Below, piece by piece: positions 43,825 through 51,970 of a stretch of 64,000 nt of DNA; the stretch's first letter is position 1; each line of letters starts with the position of its first letter. The DNA comes from JALOKP01 sp963800865. Its GTDB lineage: Bacteria; Acidobacteriota; Polarisedimenticolia; J045. A program made the translations under genes and the position numbers. Below the pieces are notes generated by a model. It worked only from the letters and a program-made list of their open reading frames with translations. It made no database searches and was not told where the DNA came from. The DNA is taken from the NCBI GenBank assembly GCA_963800865.1, contig CAWDCL010000004.1, forward strand, positions 2,356,001 to 2,420,000, given 5' to 3'.

Positions 43825-44762
43825 CGGCTTGCCTTCTTCCGCGCCGCCCGCGCCGCGCGCAGCGCCGCGCTGCGCCAGCCGTCGATCGTCGCCCGGTCCG
43901 GCGCGTCGTCACGGCCGGCCAGGCGCCGCAGCACGGCGAGGTTCTGCTCGTCCTCGCAGCCGTCCTCGGTCTTCTCGGTCTCGAGCGAGGCCGGCAACCC
44001 GTCCAGCCGCGGGTCGTTCATGACGCGCACGAAAGCGGCCGCGCCGAGCAGGCCGAGGCCGATGTGGTCGTGCCGGTCGACCCGCGCCCCGCACGGCCGC
44101 TTCGAGTCGTTGAGGTGCAGCGCGCGCAGCCGCGGCAGGCCGAGCTCGCGCTCGAACTCCTCCCACGCCCGCTCCCAGCCCTCGGCGGAGGCGAGGTCGT
44201 AGCCGGCGGCGAAGGCGTGCTGCGTGTCGATGCAGACCCCGAGCCGAGCGGAGGATGACGAGCGCGCGACGATGGCCCCGAGCTGCGCGAACCGGTGGCC
44301 GAGGGCCGACCCCTGGCCCGCGGTGTTCTCGAGCAGCACGGTCACCCCGGCCCCGTCTTCGCGCGCGAGCACCCGGTCGAGCGCCCGCGCGATCCGCTCG
44401 AGGCCGGCCTCTTCGCCGGTCCCCATGTGCGCCCCGGGGTGCATCACGAGCAGCTCGATCCCGAGCCGCCGGCAGCGCGCCAGCTCCTCGCCGAGGGCGG
44501 CGATCGAGCGCTCCCACAGCGCGTCGTCGGGCGAAGCGCAGTTGATCAGGTAGGAGTCGTGCGACAGGACCGGCAGCGGGCCGGCCGCGGACCGCTTCCC
44601 GCGGAACCGCTCCACGACTTCCTCCGTGAGCGGCTTCCCCTGCCACTGGTTGGCGGAGGCGGTGAAGACCTGCAGGACCTCGCAGCCGGCGCGCACGGCG
44701 CGGTCGACGGCGCGGTCGACGCCGCCCGCGATCGACATGTGGGCCCCGAGCCTCGGCGGCAT
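43821..44762 (-). CDS. nfo: Endonuclease IV (AP endonuclease)
   Basis: The 313-residue TIM-barrel nuclease cleaves at abasic sites in base-excision repair. It starts PPRLGAHMSIAGGVDRAVDRA. Zinc ligands lie in LLVMHPGAHMG, VTVLLENTAGQG, GVCIDTQHAFAAGYD, HLNDSKRPCGARVDRHDHIGLG and the late SLETEKTEDG. ATG 44762 has GAGGAG upstream. It is about 30 residues longer than E. coli Nfo at the C-terminus, with a basic Ala/Arg tail. Confidence 0.93.
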   Translation of the reverse strand: MPPRLGAHMSIAGGVDRAVDRAVRAGCEVLQVFTASANQWQGKPLTEEVVERFRGKRSAAGPLPVLSHDSYLINCASPDDALWERSIAALGEELARCRRLGIELLVMHPGAHMGTGEEAGLERIARALDRVLAREDGAGVTVLLENTAGQGSALGHRFAQLGAIVARSSSSARLGVCIDTQHAFAAGYDLASAEGWERAWEEFERELGLPRLRALHLNDSKRPCGARVDRHDHIGLGLLGAAAFVRVMNDPRLDGLPASLETEKTEDGCEDEQNLAVLRRLAGRDDAPDRATIDGWRSAALRAARAARKKASR

Positions 44763-44772
44763 CGCGCGCTCC

Positions 44773-45432
44773 TCAGCGCAGTTCGACGAGCGCCGCGTCG
44801 TGCGCGGTCGCCCGGCGCAGCCAGGCTTCCACCGGGGCCAGTTCGCGATCGCCGCGCCCGCTCCCCGGCGGCACGTGCGCTGCGACCTGCTCCAGCTCGG
44901 CGGCGGCCAGGAACGGCCCGGTCGCACCGAACGGCCCCCCGCGCCGCCGCGCGAGCCCGGCGACCGCCAGTCCCGTGCGGACTCGCGGCGGGGCATCCGG
45001 ACCGGCCCGGCCGCTTCGCTCGACGAGTGCCGCCAGCGCCGACTCGAGGGCGACGAAGGGGAGCGCGACGGCTTCGGGCGCGGCGAGCACCGTGCGGCCC
45101 GCCAGCGTGGCGACGAAGCGCGCCGTGTGCGAGCGCGCGATCGCTGCCGGGTCACCGCGACGCGCGAGCGGGCACTCGTCCGCCACCGGGCAGCCCGCGG
45201 AGGCGGAGCAGCGCGCCGGGTTGACGCCGACCCGCGCCTCGCGCGCCGTGCAGGATCGCGCGGGAAAGGCCGCCAGCTCGCGCAACGCCTCGCCGGCGTC
45301 GATCTCCTCCTGTTCGGCGAGCCGGGCGATCCCGCGGCGAGGACCGCCGGACACCGCCGCGTCGAGCGCGTCGAGCAGCGCCTGCCACGGCGCGCCGGCG
45401 ACCGGCAGCGTGACCGGGCCGCGCCGGCTCAC
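44773..45432 (-). CDS. Unknown protein with a clustered-cysteine segment
   Basis: The 219-residue product starts at GTG 45432 (GTGA with mpl). Five cysteines fall in a short segment, about residues 58-86: SCTAREARVG, RCSASAGCP and DECPLAR. The spacing could hold an Fe-S cluster or zinc. The rest is Ala/Arg-rich and helical, with no signal peptide or TM. The protein ends 10 bp before nfo. The family is not recognised. Its position between a DNA-repair nuclease and a wall-recycling ligase gives no clear clue. Confidence 0.65.
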   Translation of the reverse strand: MSRRGPVTLPVAGAPWQALLDALDAAVSGGPRRGIARLAEQEEIDAGEALRELAAFPARSCTAREARVGVNPARCSASAGCPVADECPLARRGDPAAIARSHTARFVATLAGRTVLAAPEAVALPFVALESALAALVERSGRAGPDAPPRVRTGLAVAGLARRRGGPFGATGPFLAAAELEQVAAHVPPGSGRGDRELAPVEAWLRRATAHDAALVELR

Positions 45433-46862
45433 GCCGGGCCCCGCGCCGCGACCGCCTCCCCGAGGCGGCGGGCCAATCCTCCGAACGCGCCGTTCGACAT
45501 CACCACGGCGACGTCTCCGGCCGAGAGCTCCTGCGCGATGCGGGCGAAGATCTCGTCCGGAGCGAGCGGTCCCGCGGCATCGCGCCCGCGCGCGCGCAGC
45601 TGCGCCACGACCGCGGCGACGTCGAGGCGTTCGTCGTCGGGGAAGCGCTCGGGGCGGTCGACGGCGCCGAGGTAGATCGCGTCCGCCGCGGAGAGCGCGT
45701 CGCCCAGGGCCCGTTCGAAGACCTTCCTCACCATCGTGTTCGAGCGCGGTTCGAAGCAGGCGACCAGCCGGCCGCCCGCCGGTACGCGCGCACGCAGGGT
45801 CGCCAGGGTGTGCGCGATCGCCGTGGGATGGTGGGCGAAATCGTCGTAGGCGACGATGCCGCCCCCTCGCCCGGTCACCTCGAGCCGCCGTCGCGGCGGC
45901 ACCCACGACGCCAGGTGGCGCGCCGCCTCTTCGATCGGCAGTCCCGCCCCCTCGGCGGCGAGCAGCGCCGCCAGCGCGTTCCGCGCGTTGTGGGGACCGG
46001 GCAGCGCCAGCCGCACCTCGGCCAGCGCCCGGCCGTCGCGGGCGAGGACGAATCGCTGGCCGTCACCCCCCTCCGCGCGCTCGAGCGCGGCGAGGCCGGC
46101 GCTCTCGTCGAGCCCGAAGGTCGCCACCCGGCAGCGGGCCGCGGCGGCGAGCCGCCGCGCCACCGGATCGTCGTGCGGCACCGCGAGCAGGCCGGACCCG
46201 GGCACCATCCGGACGAGGAGCGCGAAGGCGCGCTCGACCGCCGCGAGGTCGGCGTAGATGTCGGCGTGATCGAACTCGACCGCCCCGATCACCGCCACCT
46301 GGGGCCAGTAGTGCAGGAACTTCGGCCCCTTGTCGAAGAAGGCCGTGTCGTACTCGTCCCCCTCCAGCACGAGGTCGTCGCCGCCCCCGAGCCGCCCGCC
46401 GTGCGGGAAGTTCCCGGGCCGGCCGCCGATCAGGAAGGAGGGGTCACGCCCTGCCGCGTGGTGCAGCCAGGCGAGCATGCTCGCGGTGGTGGTTTTCCCG
46501 TGCGTTCCAGCGACGACGCTGACGCGCCGGCCCGGCACGAGGAGCCGCTCGACCACCTCCGCCAGCGAGGCCAGCGGGAGCCGCTCGTCGAGCGCGCGCT
46601 CGAGCTCCGGGTTGCCGCGCGAAACGGCGTTGCCGACCACCAGCAGGTCCGGCACCGGATCGAGGTGCGCCGCCGCGTACGGCGTCCGGACCTCGATCCC
46701 GGCCGCGGCGAGGACATCCGAGGCGGGCGGGTAGACCGCCTGGTCCGAGCCCGAAACACGCACCCCGCGCTCGGCGAGCAGCGTCGCCAGGCTGGACATG
46801 GCGACCCCGCCGACGCCGATGAAGTGGGCCGCCCGCGGCCACTCCGCAACCCACCGCCCCAT
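45429..46862 (-). CDS. mpl: UDP-N-acetylmuramate:L-alanyl-gamma-D-glutamyl-meso-diaminopimelate ligase (murein recycling)
   Basis: The 477-residue Mur-ligase family product starts at ATG 46862. AAHFIGVGGVAMSSLATLL and GSDQAVYPPASD at the N-terminus, VVAGTHGKTTTASMLAW (ATP loop), and EGDEYDTAFFDKGPKFLHY with EFDHADIYADL are the signature of Mpl rather than MurC. RRRLEVTGRGGGIVAYDDFAHHPTAI follows. Mpl ligates recovered murein tripeptide to UDP-MurNAc in the cytoplasm. The stop overlaps the cysteine-protein gene. Confidence 0.94.
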   Translation of the reverse strand: MGRWVAEWPRAAHFIGVGGVAMSSLATLLAERGVRVSGSDQAVYPPASDVLAAAGIEVRTPYAAAHLDPVPDLLVVGNAVSRGNPELERALDERLPLASLAEVVERLLVPGRRVSVVAGTHGKTTTASMLAWLHHAAGRDPSFLIGGRPGNFPHGGRLGGGDDLVLEGDEYDTAFFDKGPKFLHYWPQVAVIGAVEFDHADIYADLAAVERAFALLVRMVPGSGLLAVPHDDPVARRLAAAARCRVATFGLDESAGLAALERAEGGDGQRFVLARDGRALAEVRLALPGPHNARNALAALLAAEGAGLPIEEAARHLASWVPPRRRLEVTGRGGGIVAYDDFAHHPTAIAHTLATLRARVPAGGRLVACFEPRSNTMVRKVFERALGDALSAADAIYLGAVDRPERFPDDERLDVAAVVAQLRARGRDAAGPLAPDEIFARIAQELSAGDVAVVMSNGAFGGLARRLGEAVAARGPA

Positions 46863-46957
46863 CCCTCGGCCTCCGCCCCGCACCGCGCGGGGAGCGCTGA
46901 TTATGACCCGGACGGGATAAGATCGCGGGGCGCGGTCCCCGCGCCGAAGGTGCGCCC

Positions 46958-47735
46958 ATGGTCTCCTCCGCCACGCCGCCCGTGGTCGTCCTGATGACGC
47001 TCGCCGTCCTGCTGCTGCTCGTCGCCTGCGGACCGCGCGGCGCCGGCGGCGACGCGGCGGGCGGCGGTGCGGGCCGGCCGGGCGCGGCCGTTCACGCCGC
47101 ACGCGTCGAGGAGCGCGCGGCGATGGTCTCGCGCCAGCTCGCGGGCCGCGACATCACCGACCCGCGCGTGCTGGCCGCGATGCAGGCGATCCCGCGCCAC
47201 GAGTTCGTCCCGCCGGAGATCGCCGACGCCGCCTACCAGGACTCGCCGCTGCCGATCGGGCTCGGCCAGACGATCAGCCAGCCCTACATCGTGGCGCTGA
47301 TGACCCAGCTCGGGCAGGCCGGCCCGGAAAGCCGGGCGCTCGACGTCGGCACCGGCTCGGGCTACCAGGCCGCGGTCCTGGCCGAGGTCGCGGGCCGGGT
47401 CTACTCGATCGAGATCCTGTGCGACCTGGCGCGCGAGGCCGAGGCCCGCCTGGCGCGCCTGGGCTACCGGAACGTCGAGGTCCGCTGCGGCGACGGCTAC
47501 CGCGGGCTGGCCGGAAGCGGCCCCTTTCGACGTCATCATCGTGGCGGCCGCGCCGGAGGAGATCCCCCAGCCCCTGATCGATCAGCTCGCCCCCGGCGGC
47601 CGGCTCGTGATCCCGGTCGGGGAGGGTCACCAGGAGCTGATCGTGGTCGAGCGCGCCCCGGACGGGACGATCTCCCGCTTCTCGGCGGGCGGGGTGCGCT
47701 TCGTGCCGATGACGGGAGAGGCCCAGAAACGGTAA
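46958..47735 (+). pseudogene. pcm: Protein-L-isoaspartate O-methyltransferase with lipoprotein signal, one frameshift
   Basis: ATG 46958 opens a lipoprotein-type signal (VVVLMTLAVLLLLVACGP, lipobox LVAC with Cys near residue 24). The Pcm core follows: MVSRQLAGRDITDPRVLAAM, RHEFVP, GQTISQPYIVALM and the SAM loop ALDVGTGSGYQAAVLAEVA. Near 47517-47527 one extra base breaks the frame. The next frame supplies APFDVIIVAAAPEEIPQPLIDQL and PGGRLVIPVG, stopping at 47733-47735. Pcm methylates damaged isoaspartyl residues; export as a lipoprotein is puzzling because SAM is cytoplasmic. Confidence 0.88.
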
Positions 47736-47768
47736 TTGCGAGCGGCCTGGGCTAGACTTCCGTCCTTT

Positions 47769-47786
47769 CGCGGCCGGATGGCCGCG
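47769..47786 (+). promoter_or_regulatory. Hairpin in the proS leader
   Basis: CGCGGCC (47769-47775) pairs with GGCCGCG (47780-47786) around GGAT, directly before the AGGAG ribosome site of proS. A TAGACT upstream (about 47753) may be a -10. The stem could also terminate pcm transcripts. Confidence 0.3.
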
Positions 47787-47803
47787 CCCAGGAGCCTTCC
47801 GCC

Positions 47804-49282
47804 GTGGCCAAGGAAATCACTGCCCGGGCGACCGACTACGCCCGCTGGTACACCGACGTCGTCCTCAAGAGCCAGCTCGCCGACTACAGCCCGGTCAAGG
47901 GCTGCATGGTCATCCGCCCCAACGGCTACGCGCTCTGGGAGAACATCCAGCGGATCCTCGACGGGATGTTCAAGGAAACGGGCCACGTCAACGCCTACTT
48001 CCCGCTCTTCATCCCGAAGTCGTTCCTGGCCAAGGAGGCCGAGCACGTCGAGGGGTTCGCGAAGGAGTGCGCGATCGTCACGCACACCCGGCTGAAGGCC
48101 ACCGGCGAGCCCGGCCACATGGCGGTGGTGCCGGATCCCGAGAGCGCGCTGGAGGAGGAGCTGATCATCCGCCCGACCTCCGAGACGATCATCTACTCGA
48201 TGTTCGCCAAGTGGATCCAGTCGTGGCGCGACCTGCCGCTCCTGATCAACCAGTGGGCGAACATCGTGCGCTGGGAGATGCGCACCCGGCTCTTCCTGCG
48301 CACCACCGAGTTCCTCTGGCAGGAGGGCCACACCGCCCACGCGACCCACGAGGAGGCCGAGGAGGAGGTGCTCCGGATCCTCGAGATCTACCGCCGGTTC
48401 GCCGAGGAGTACCTGGCGCTGCCGGTTCTCACCGGGGTCAAGACCGACAAGGAGAAGTTCGCCGGCGCGCTCCGGACCTACGCGATCGAGGCCCTGATGC
48501 AGGACGGCCGGGCGCTCCAGGCCGGCACCTCGCACGACCTGGGCCAGAACTTCGCCCGGGCCTTCGACGTCCGCTACCAGGCCGCCAGCGGCGGGTGGGA
48601 GCACGTCTGGAACACCTCCTGGGGGGTCTCGACCCGCCTGATCGGCGCCGTCGTGATGGCCCACGGGGACGATGACGGCCTCGTTCTCCCGCCCCGGATC
48701 GCCCCCGTGCAGGCGGTGATCGTCCCGATCTGGCGCAACGACGACCAGCAGCGCGAGACGGTCGCGGCCGCGCGCGAACTCGAGGCGGTGCTGCGCCGGG
48801 CCGGGGTCTCGATCCGGGTCGACGACCGGGACACGGTCAATCCCGGTTTCAAGTACGCGGAGTGGGAGCTGCGGGGGGTTCCGCTGCGGCTCGAGCTCGG
48901 GCCGCGGGACGTGGCCGCGCGGTCGGTGATGGCCGTCTCCCGGGTCGACCGCTCGAAGTCGGCCCTTCCCTGGGACGGCCTCGGGGAGAGCGTCCCGGCA
49001 CTGCTGGCATCGATCCAGTCGGCGCTATTCGAGCGGGCCCGGCAGCGCCGCGACGAGACGACCCGGGCGATCGACTCCTGGGATGCGTTCGTCGCCGGTG
49101 TCGAGGCCGGCGGGTTCCTCCACGCCCGGCACTGCGGGAGCACGGAGTGCGAGGTGGCGATCCAGGACGAAACGAAGGCGACGGTCCGCGTCATCCCCTT
49201 CGACCGGTCCCCGGACCCCGGTCCGTGCGTCCGCTGTGGCGCTCCGGCGAGCGGCCGGATGGTCTTTGCGCGGGCGTACTGA
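47804..49282 (+). CDS. proS: Prolyl-tRNA synthetase (short, archaeal/eukaryote-like type)
   Basis: The 492-residue class II synthetase starts at GTG 47804 after AGGAG. It lacks the ~180-residue editing insertion of E. coli-type ProRS and has the C-terminal zinc-like domain of the short type (HCGSTECEVA and CVRCGAPASGRMVFARAY). Class II motifs are present: PNGYALWENIQRILD, IIRPTSETIIYSMFAKWIQSWRDLPL, RTTEFLWQEGHTAH, AGTSHDLGQNFARAFDV and WGVSTRLIGAVVMAHGDDDGLVLPP. Identification is secure. Confidence 0.97.
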   Translation: MAKEITARATDYARWYTDVVLKSQLADYSPVKGCMVIRPNGYALWENIQRILDGMFKETGHVNAYFPLFIPKSFLAKEAEHVEGFAKECAIVTHTRLKATGEPGHMAVVPDPESALEEELIIRPTSETIIYSMFAKWIQSWRDLPLLINQWANIVRWEMRTRLFLRTTEFLWQEGHTAHATHEEAEEEVLRILEIYRRFAEEYLALPVLTGVKTDKEKFAGALRTYAIEALMQDGRALQAGTSHDLGQNFARAFDVRYQAASGGWEHVWNTSWGVSTRLIGAVVMAHGDDDGLVLPPRIAPVQAVIVPIWRNDDQQRETVAAARELEAVLRRAGVSIRVDDRDTVNPGFKYAEWELRGVPLRLELGPRDVAARSVMAVSRVDRSKSALPWDGLGESVPALLASIQSALFERARQRRDETTRAIDSWDAFVAGVEAGGFLHARHCGSTECEVAIQDETKATVRVIPFDRSPDPGPCVRCGAPASGRMVFARAY

Positions 49283-49305
49283 GTCGTCTTCAGCTGTTAC
49301 TTTTC

Positions 49306-49446
49306 GGTAAGCCTTCCCGCTTGCCAAGCCGGGGTTCCTCCCGTACAAGAGAGGGGTCCGGCCCCGGGGAGGGGCCGCGGGACTCACCGATTGTGGTCCC
49401 GTACGACGCGTCCCCCACCCCTTGTGGGGTGAACCGACAGGGACGC
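49306..49446 (+). promoter_or_regulatory. Structured leader upstream of the MltF-like gene
   Basis: Five hairpins lie in the 186-bp gap: GGTAAGC/GCTTGCC (49306-49325), CGGCCCC/GGGGCCG (49359-49377), CGGGAC/GTCCCG (49378-49401), and GCGTCCC/GGGACGC (49408-49446) enclosing CACCCC/GGGGTG (49416-49431). The enclosed hairpin is followed by GAACCGACA inside the outer stem. Consecutive, nested stems in an otherwise noncoding leader suggest a cis-acting RNA. The GGGGTGAAxC stretch is slightly reminiscent of c-di-AMP (ydaO) leaders but other consensus parts are not evident. It may instead include the proS terminator. Confidence 0.35.
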
Positions 49447-49468
49447 CGGCCGGAAAGAGGGTGACTGC

Positions 49469-50917
49469 GTGTTCTGCTGGAAGCGTACGAGGCGTCTATC
49501 CGCCCTGACCGTGCTCGCGTGCGGCCTCGTGCTGGGGACGTTCTACGCGCTCCTCGCCGACGAGCCGCTCCACCCCTCGACGCTCGTCCGGCGGGCCCCC
49601 GTCGATCGCGACCTCGCGGCGATCGCCGAGTCGGGCGTGCTCCGCGTCGCGATCCCGGCCGACGACGTGGCCTATGCCAGGCACGGCAACCACGAGGACG
49701 GGATGGCATTCGAGCTGGCCAGCCGGATCGCGCGGCGGCTCGGCGTCCGGCTCGAGGTCTACACGGTCTCCCAGCCCGGCACCGGCCTGCGGGACCTGGC
49801 GCGCGGCAAGGCCGACCTGCTCGCCCTGATCGACCCGGGTCCGACGCCGATCCACGACCAGGCGGCGTGGAGCTCGCCGATCGAGATCTCGCGCGTGGTG
49901 GTGGCCGGGCGCGATGCGGGCGGGATCCGTTCCCTCGACGACCTCCGCGGGCGGGAAGTGGCGGTCCGCCGCGACACCCGGCTCGAAGAAGCCGCCCGCG
50001 GCTGGGCCGCGGCCGGCCTGGCGCTGGAGATCCGGACCCTGCCCCAGCGGCTCTCCGACGAGGACCTCGCCGGAGCGGCGGCCGGCGGGCGCTATGCCCT
50101 GGTCGTGATGGACGAGCGGCGGGCGCGCCTCGAGCGTGCGCTGTTCGACGACCTCGAGGTCAGCGCGCCGCTGGGGGACCCGATCCCGGTGCGCTGGGCG
50201 ACACGACCCAATGCGCCGCACCTGGCGCAGACCGTCTCGCGGCTGCTCGACACGGCCCGGGAGGTCGGCCTGCTCGCCGAGCTTCAGCGGCAGTACCTGG
50301 AGAATCCCCGGCGCCTGCGCCAGTCGCGTCATTTCGAGGCCTGGCACGGCGACGGCGCGATCTCCCCCTGGGACGGCCTGCTCCAGCAGGCGGCGCTCAA
50401 GCACGGCTTCGACTGGCGGCTCCTGGCGGCCCTGGTGGCCACCGAGAGCGGCTTCGACCCGGCCTCGGTCGGTCCCGGCGGATCGGTCGGCCTGATGCAG
50501 CTGATGCCGGCGACCGCCCGGGCCTTCGGGGCCGCGGACCCGCTCGACCCGCAGCAGAACGTGCTCGCCGGCGCGCGCCACCTGCGCTGGCTCTGGGAGA
50601 TGTTCCCGGGGGTCGCGGATCGCGATCGCCTGGCGTTCACGCTGGCGGCCTACAACATGGGGCTCGGCCACCTCGAGGACGTGCGGGCGCTCGCCGCAGC
50701 GCAGGGGCTCGATCCGGACCGCTGGGAAGGTCACGTCGCGGCGGTGCTCCCGCTCAAGGAAGACCGCCGCGTGGCGGCCGGCCTCCCCCACGGCTTCGCG
50801 CGCGGAACACTGACGCTCAACTACGTCGATCGCGTGCTCGACAAGTACGGGCAGTTCAGCGTTGCGAGCCGGCAGCCGGCGGTGCGCAAGATCGCCAACG
50901 CCCGGCTCGCCCCGTAG
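49469..50917 (+). CDS. MltF-like membrane-bound lytic murein transglycosylase
   Basis: The 482-residue product starts at GTG 49469. A TM or signal helix covers residues ~9-30. A periplasmic solute-binding-protein domain (SBP_bac_3, about 45-270) begins ESGVLRVAIPADDVAYA and contains GMAFELASRIARRLGV. The SLT domain (about 295-450) has the catalytic Glu in LVATESGFDP, GSVGLMQLMPATARAFG and AYNMGLGHLED. This is the MltF architecture. It cleaves glycan strands in the periplasm. The SBP domain may sense muropeptides. Confidence 0.92.
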   Translation: MFCWKRTRRLSALTVLACGLVLGTFYALLADEPLHPSTLVRRAPVDRDLAAIAESGVLRVAIPADDVAYARHGNHEDGMAFELASRIARRLGVRLEVYTVSQPGTGLRDLARGKADLLALIDPGPTPIHDQAAWSSPIEISRVVVAGRDAGGIRSLDDLRGREVAVRRDTRLEEAARGWAAAGLALEIRTLPQRLSDEDLAGAAAGGRYALVVMDERRARLERALFDDLEVSAPLGDPIPVRWATRPNAPHLAQTVSRLLDTAREVGLLAELQRQYLENPRRLRQSRHFEAWHGDGAISPWDGLLQQAALKHGFDWRLLAALVATESGFDPASVGPGGSVGLMQLMPATARAFGAADPLDPQQNVLAGARHLRWLWEMFPGVADRDRLAFTLAAYNMGLGHLEDVRALAAAQGLDPDRWEGHVAAVLPLKEDRRVAAGLPHGFARGTLTLNYVDRVLDKYGQFSVASRQPAVRKIANARLAP

Positions 50918-50920
50918 TTC

Positions 50921-51910
50921 TCAGGGGTTCCCTTCGACCCCGACCGCCGTCCCCTTCTTCGGAATCCGGATCACGTAGCGGCCGTGCGGCAGCACGGCTT
51001 CCTTGAGCTGCGGGTTGGCGGTGCGAAGCGCGGCGTACCCGATGCCGTGCCGGGCCGCGACATCGCGCAGGGCGATCGTCCCGGCTTTCTCCTCGACGAC
51101 GGCGCGGGTGAACTCGGGAACGAACAGCGGCGTCATCCGTACGAGGCCGTAGGCCTCGGGGTCCTGGCAGACCAGCTTCGCCGCCAGCGCGCGGTAGACG
51201 TAGCGCCGCGTCTCGTACGGCAGGTAGAGATCGAAGTAGGGCGCCTTGGCGCCGTTGTCCTTGATCGCGTTCCGGACCGTGTTCTCGCCCGAGTTGTAGG
51301 CCGCCATCGCGAGGAACCAGTCCCCGAACTCTCCCTTGAGCGCCGACAGGTAGCGCAGCGCCGCGTCGGTCGAGCGCTCCGGGTCGAGCCGCTCGTCGAG
51401 GACCTTGTCGACCACCAGCCCGTAGCGCGTCGCGGTCCCGGCGATGAACTGCCACAGGCCGAGCGCGCCCGCCGGCGAGCGCGTCGTCCAGCGCAGATCC
51501 GACTCGATCATGGCGACGTACTTCAGGTCGTCGGGGAGGTCGGCCGCGCGCAGCCGCGCCTCGATCATCGGCAGCACCATGGGGGCGCGCCGCGTCCAGA
51601 GCATCGGCATCGTCGGACGTCCCACGGTGAGGATCAGCTCGTAGGCCAGCGCTTCCCGGATCTCCGGGCGGTCGAGCGGGACCGGTTGGCCGCAGAAGGT
51701 GGCCTGCTGGGGAACGGGCAGGTCCGCCAGGACCCGGGCCGGCAGGGTCCGGAGCGCCTCGCTGTCGAGGCCCGCCGGAACGGCGCCGGCCGGAACAGGG
51801 GCGACCGGCGTCGCCGCGCTCGGACCCGCGGCAAGCCACGATCCGGCCATACCGGCCACGCCGATCCCGCCGAGCACGGCCAATGGAACCAGGAACCTGT
51901 TGGAAGCCAC
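50921..51910 (-). CDS. MltD-like lytic transglycosylase with LysM-like C-terminus
   Basis: The 329-residue product is taken from GTG 51910, which has GGAGGG upstream; an ATG 12 codons earlier lacks one. A signal or anchor helix LVPLAVLGGIGVAGMAGSWL is followed by an SLT domain: KYVAMIESDLRWTTRSPAGALGLWQFI (catalytic Glu) and FLAMAAYNSGENTVRNAI. The C-terminal TIALRDVAARHGIGYAALRTANPQL with a final RYVIRIP resembles one LysM repeat. It converges on the MltF-like gene with a 3-bp gap. Confidence 0.9.
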   Translation of the reverse strand: MASNRFLVPLAVLGGIGVAGMAGSWLAAGPSAATPVAPVPAGAVPAGLDSEALRTLPARVLADLPVPQQATFCGQPVPLDRPEIREALAYELILTVGRPTMPMLWTRRAPMVLPMIEARLRAADLPDDLKYVAMIESDLRWTTRSPAGALGLWQFIAGTATRYGLVVDKVLDERLDPERSTDAALRYLSALKGEFGDWFLAMAAYNSGENTVRNAIKDNGAKAPYFDLYLPYETRRYVYRALAAKLVCQDPEAYGLVRMTPLFVPEFTRAVVEEKAGTIALRDVAARHGIGYAALRTANPQLKEAVLPHGRYVIRIPKKGTAVGVEGNP

Positions 51911-51970
51911 GCGACCCTCCGCGGCGCGCCCGGGGCGGGGCGCCATCGGAGGAGTATATGGATCGGCCCC

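Noticed and set aside
45429..46862. MurC (UDP-MurNAc:L-alanine ligase)
   Set aside because: The GSDQAVYPPASD and EYDTAFFDKGPKFLHY stretches are diagnostic for Mpl.
49283..49468. GEMM (c-di-GMP) riboswitch before the MltF-like gene
   Set aside because: GGGACGC is present, but the expected GGGCAAACC and tetraloop/receptor arrangement are not visible; kept only as an unassigned structured leader.
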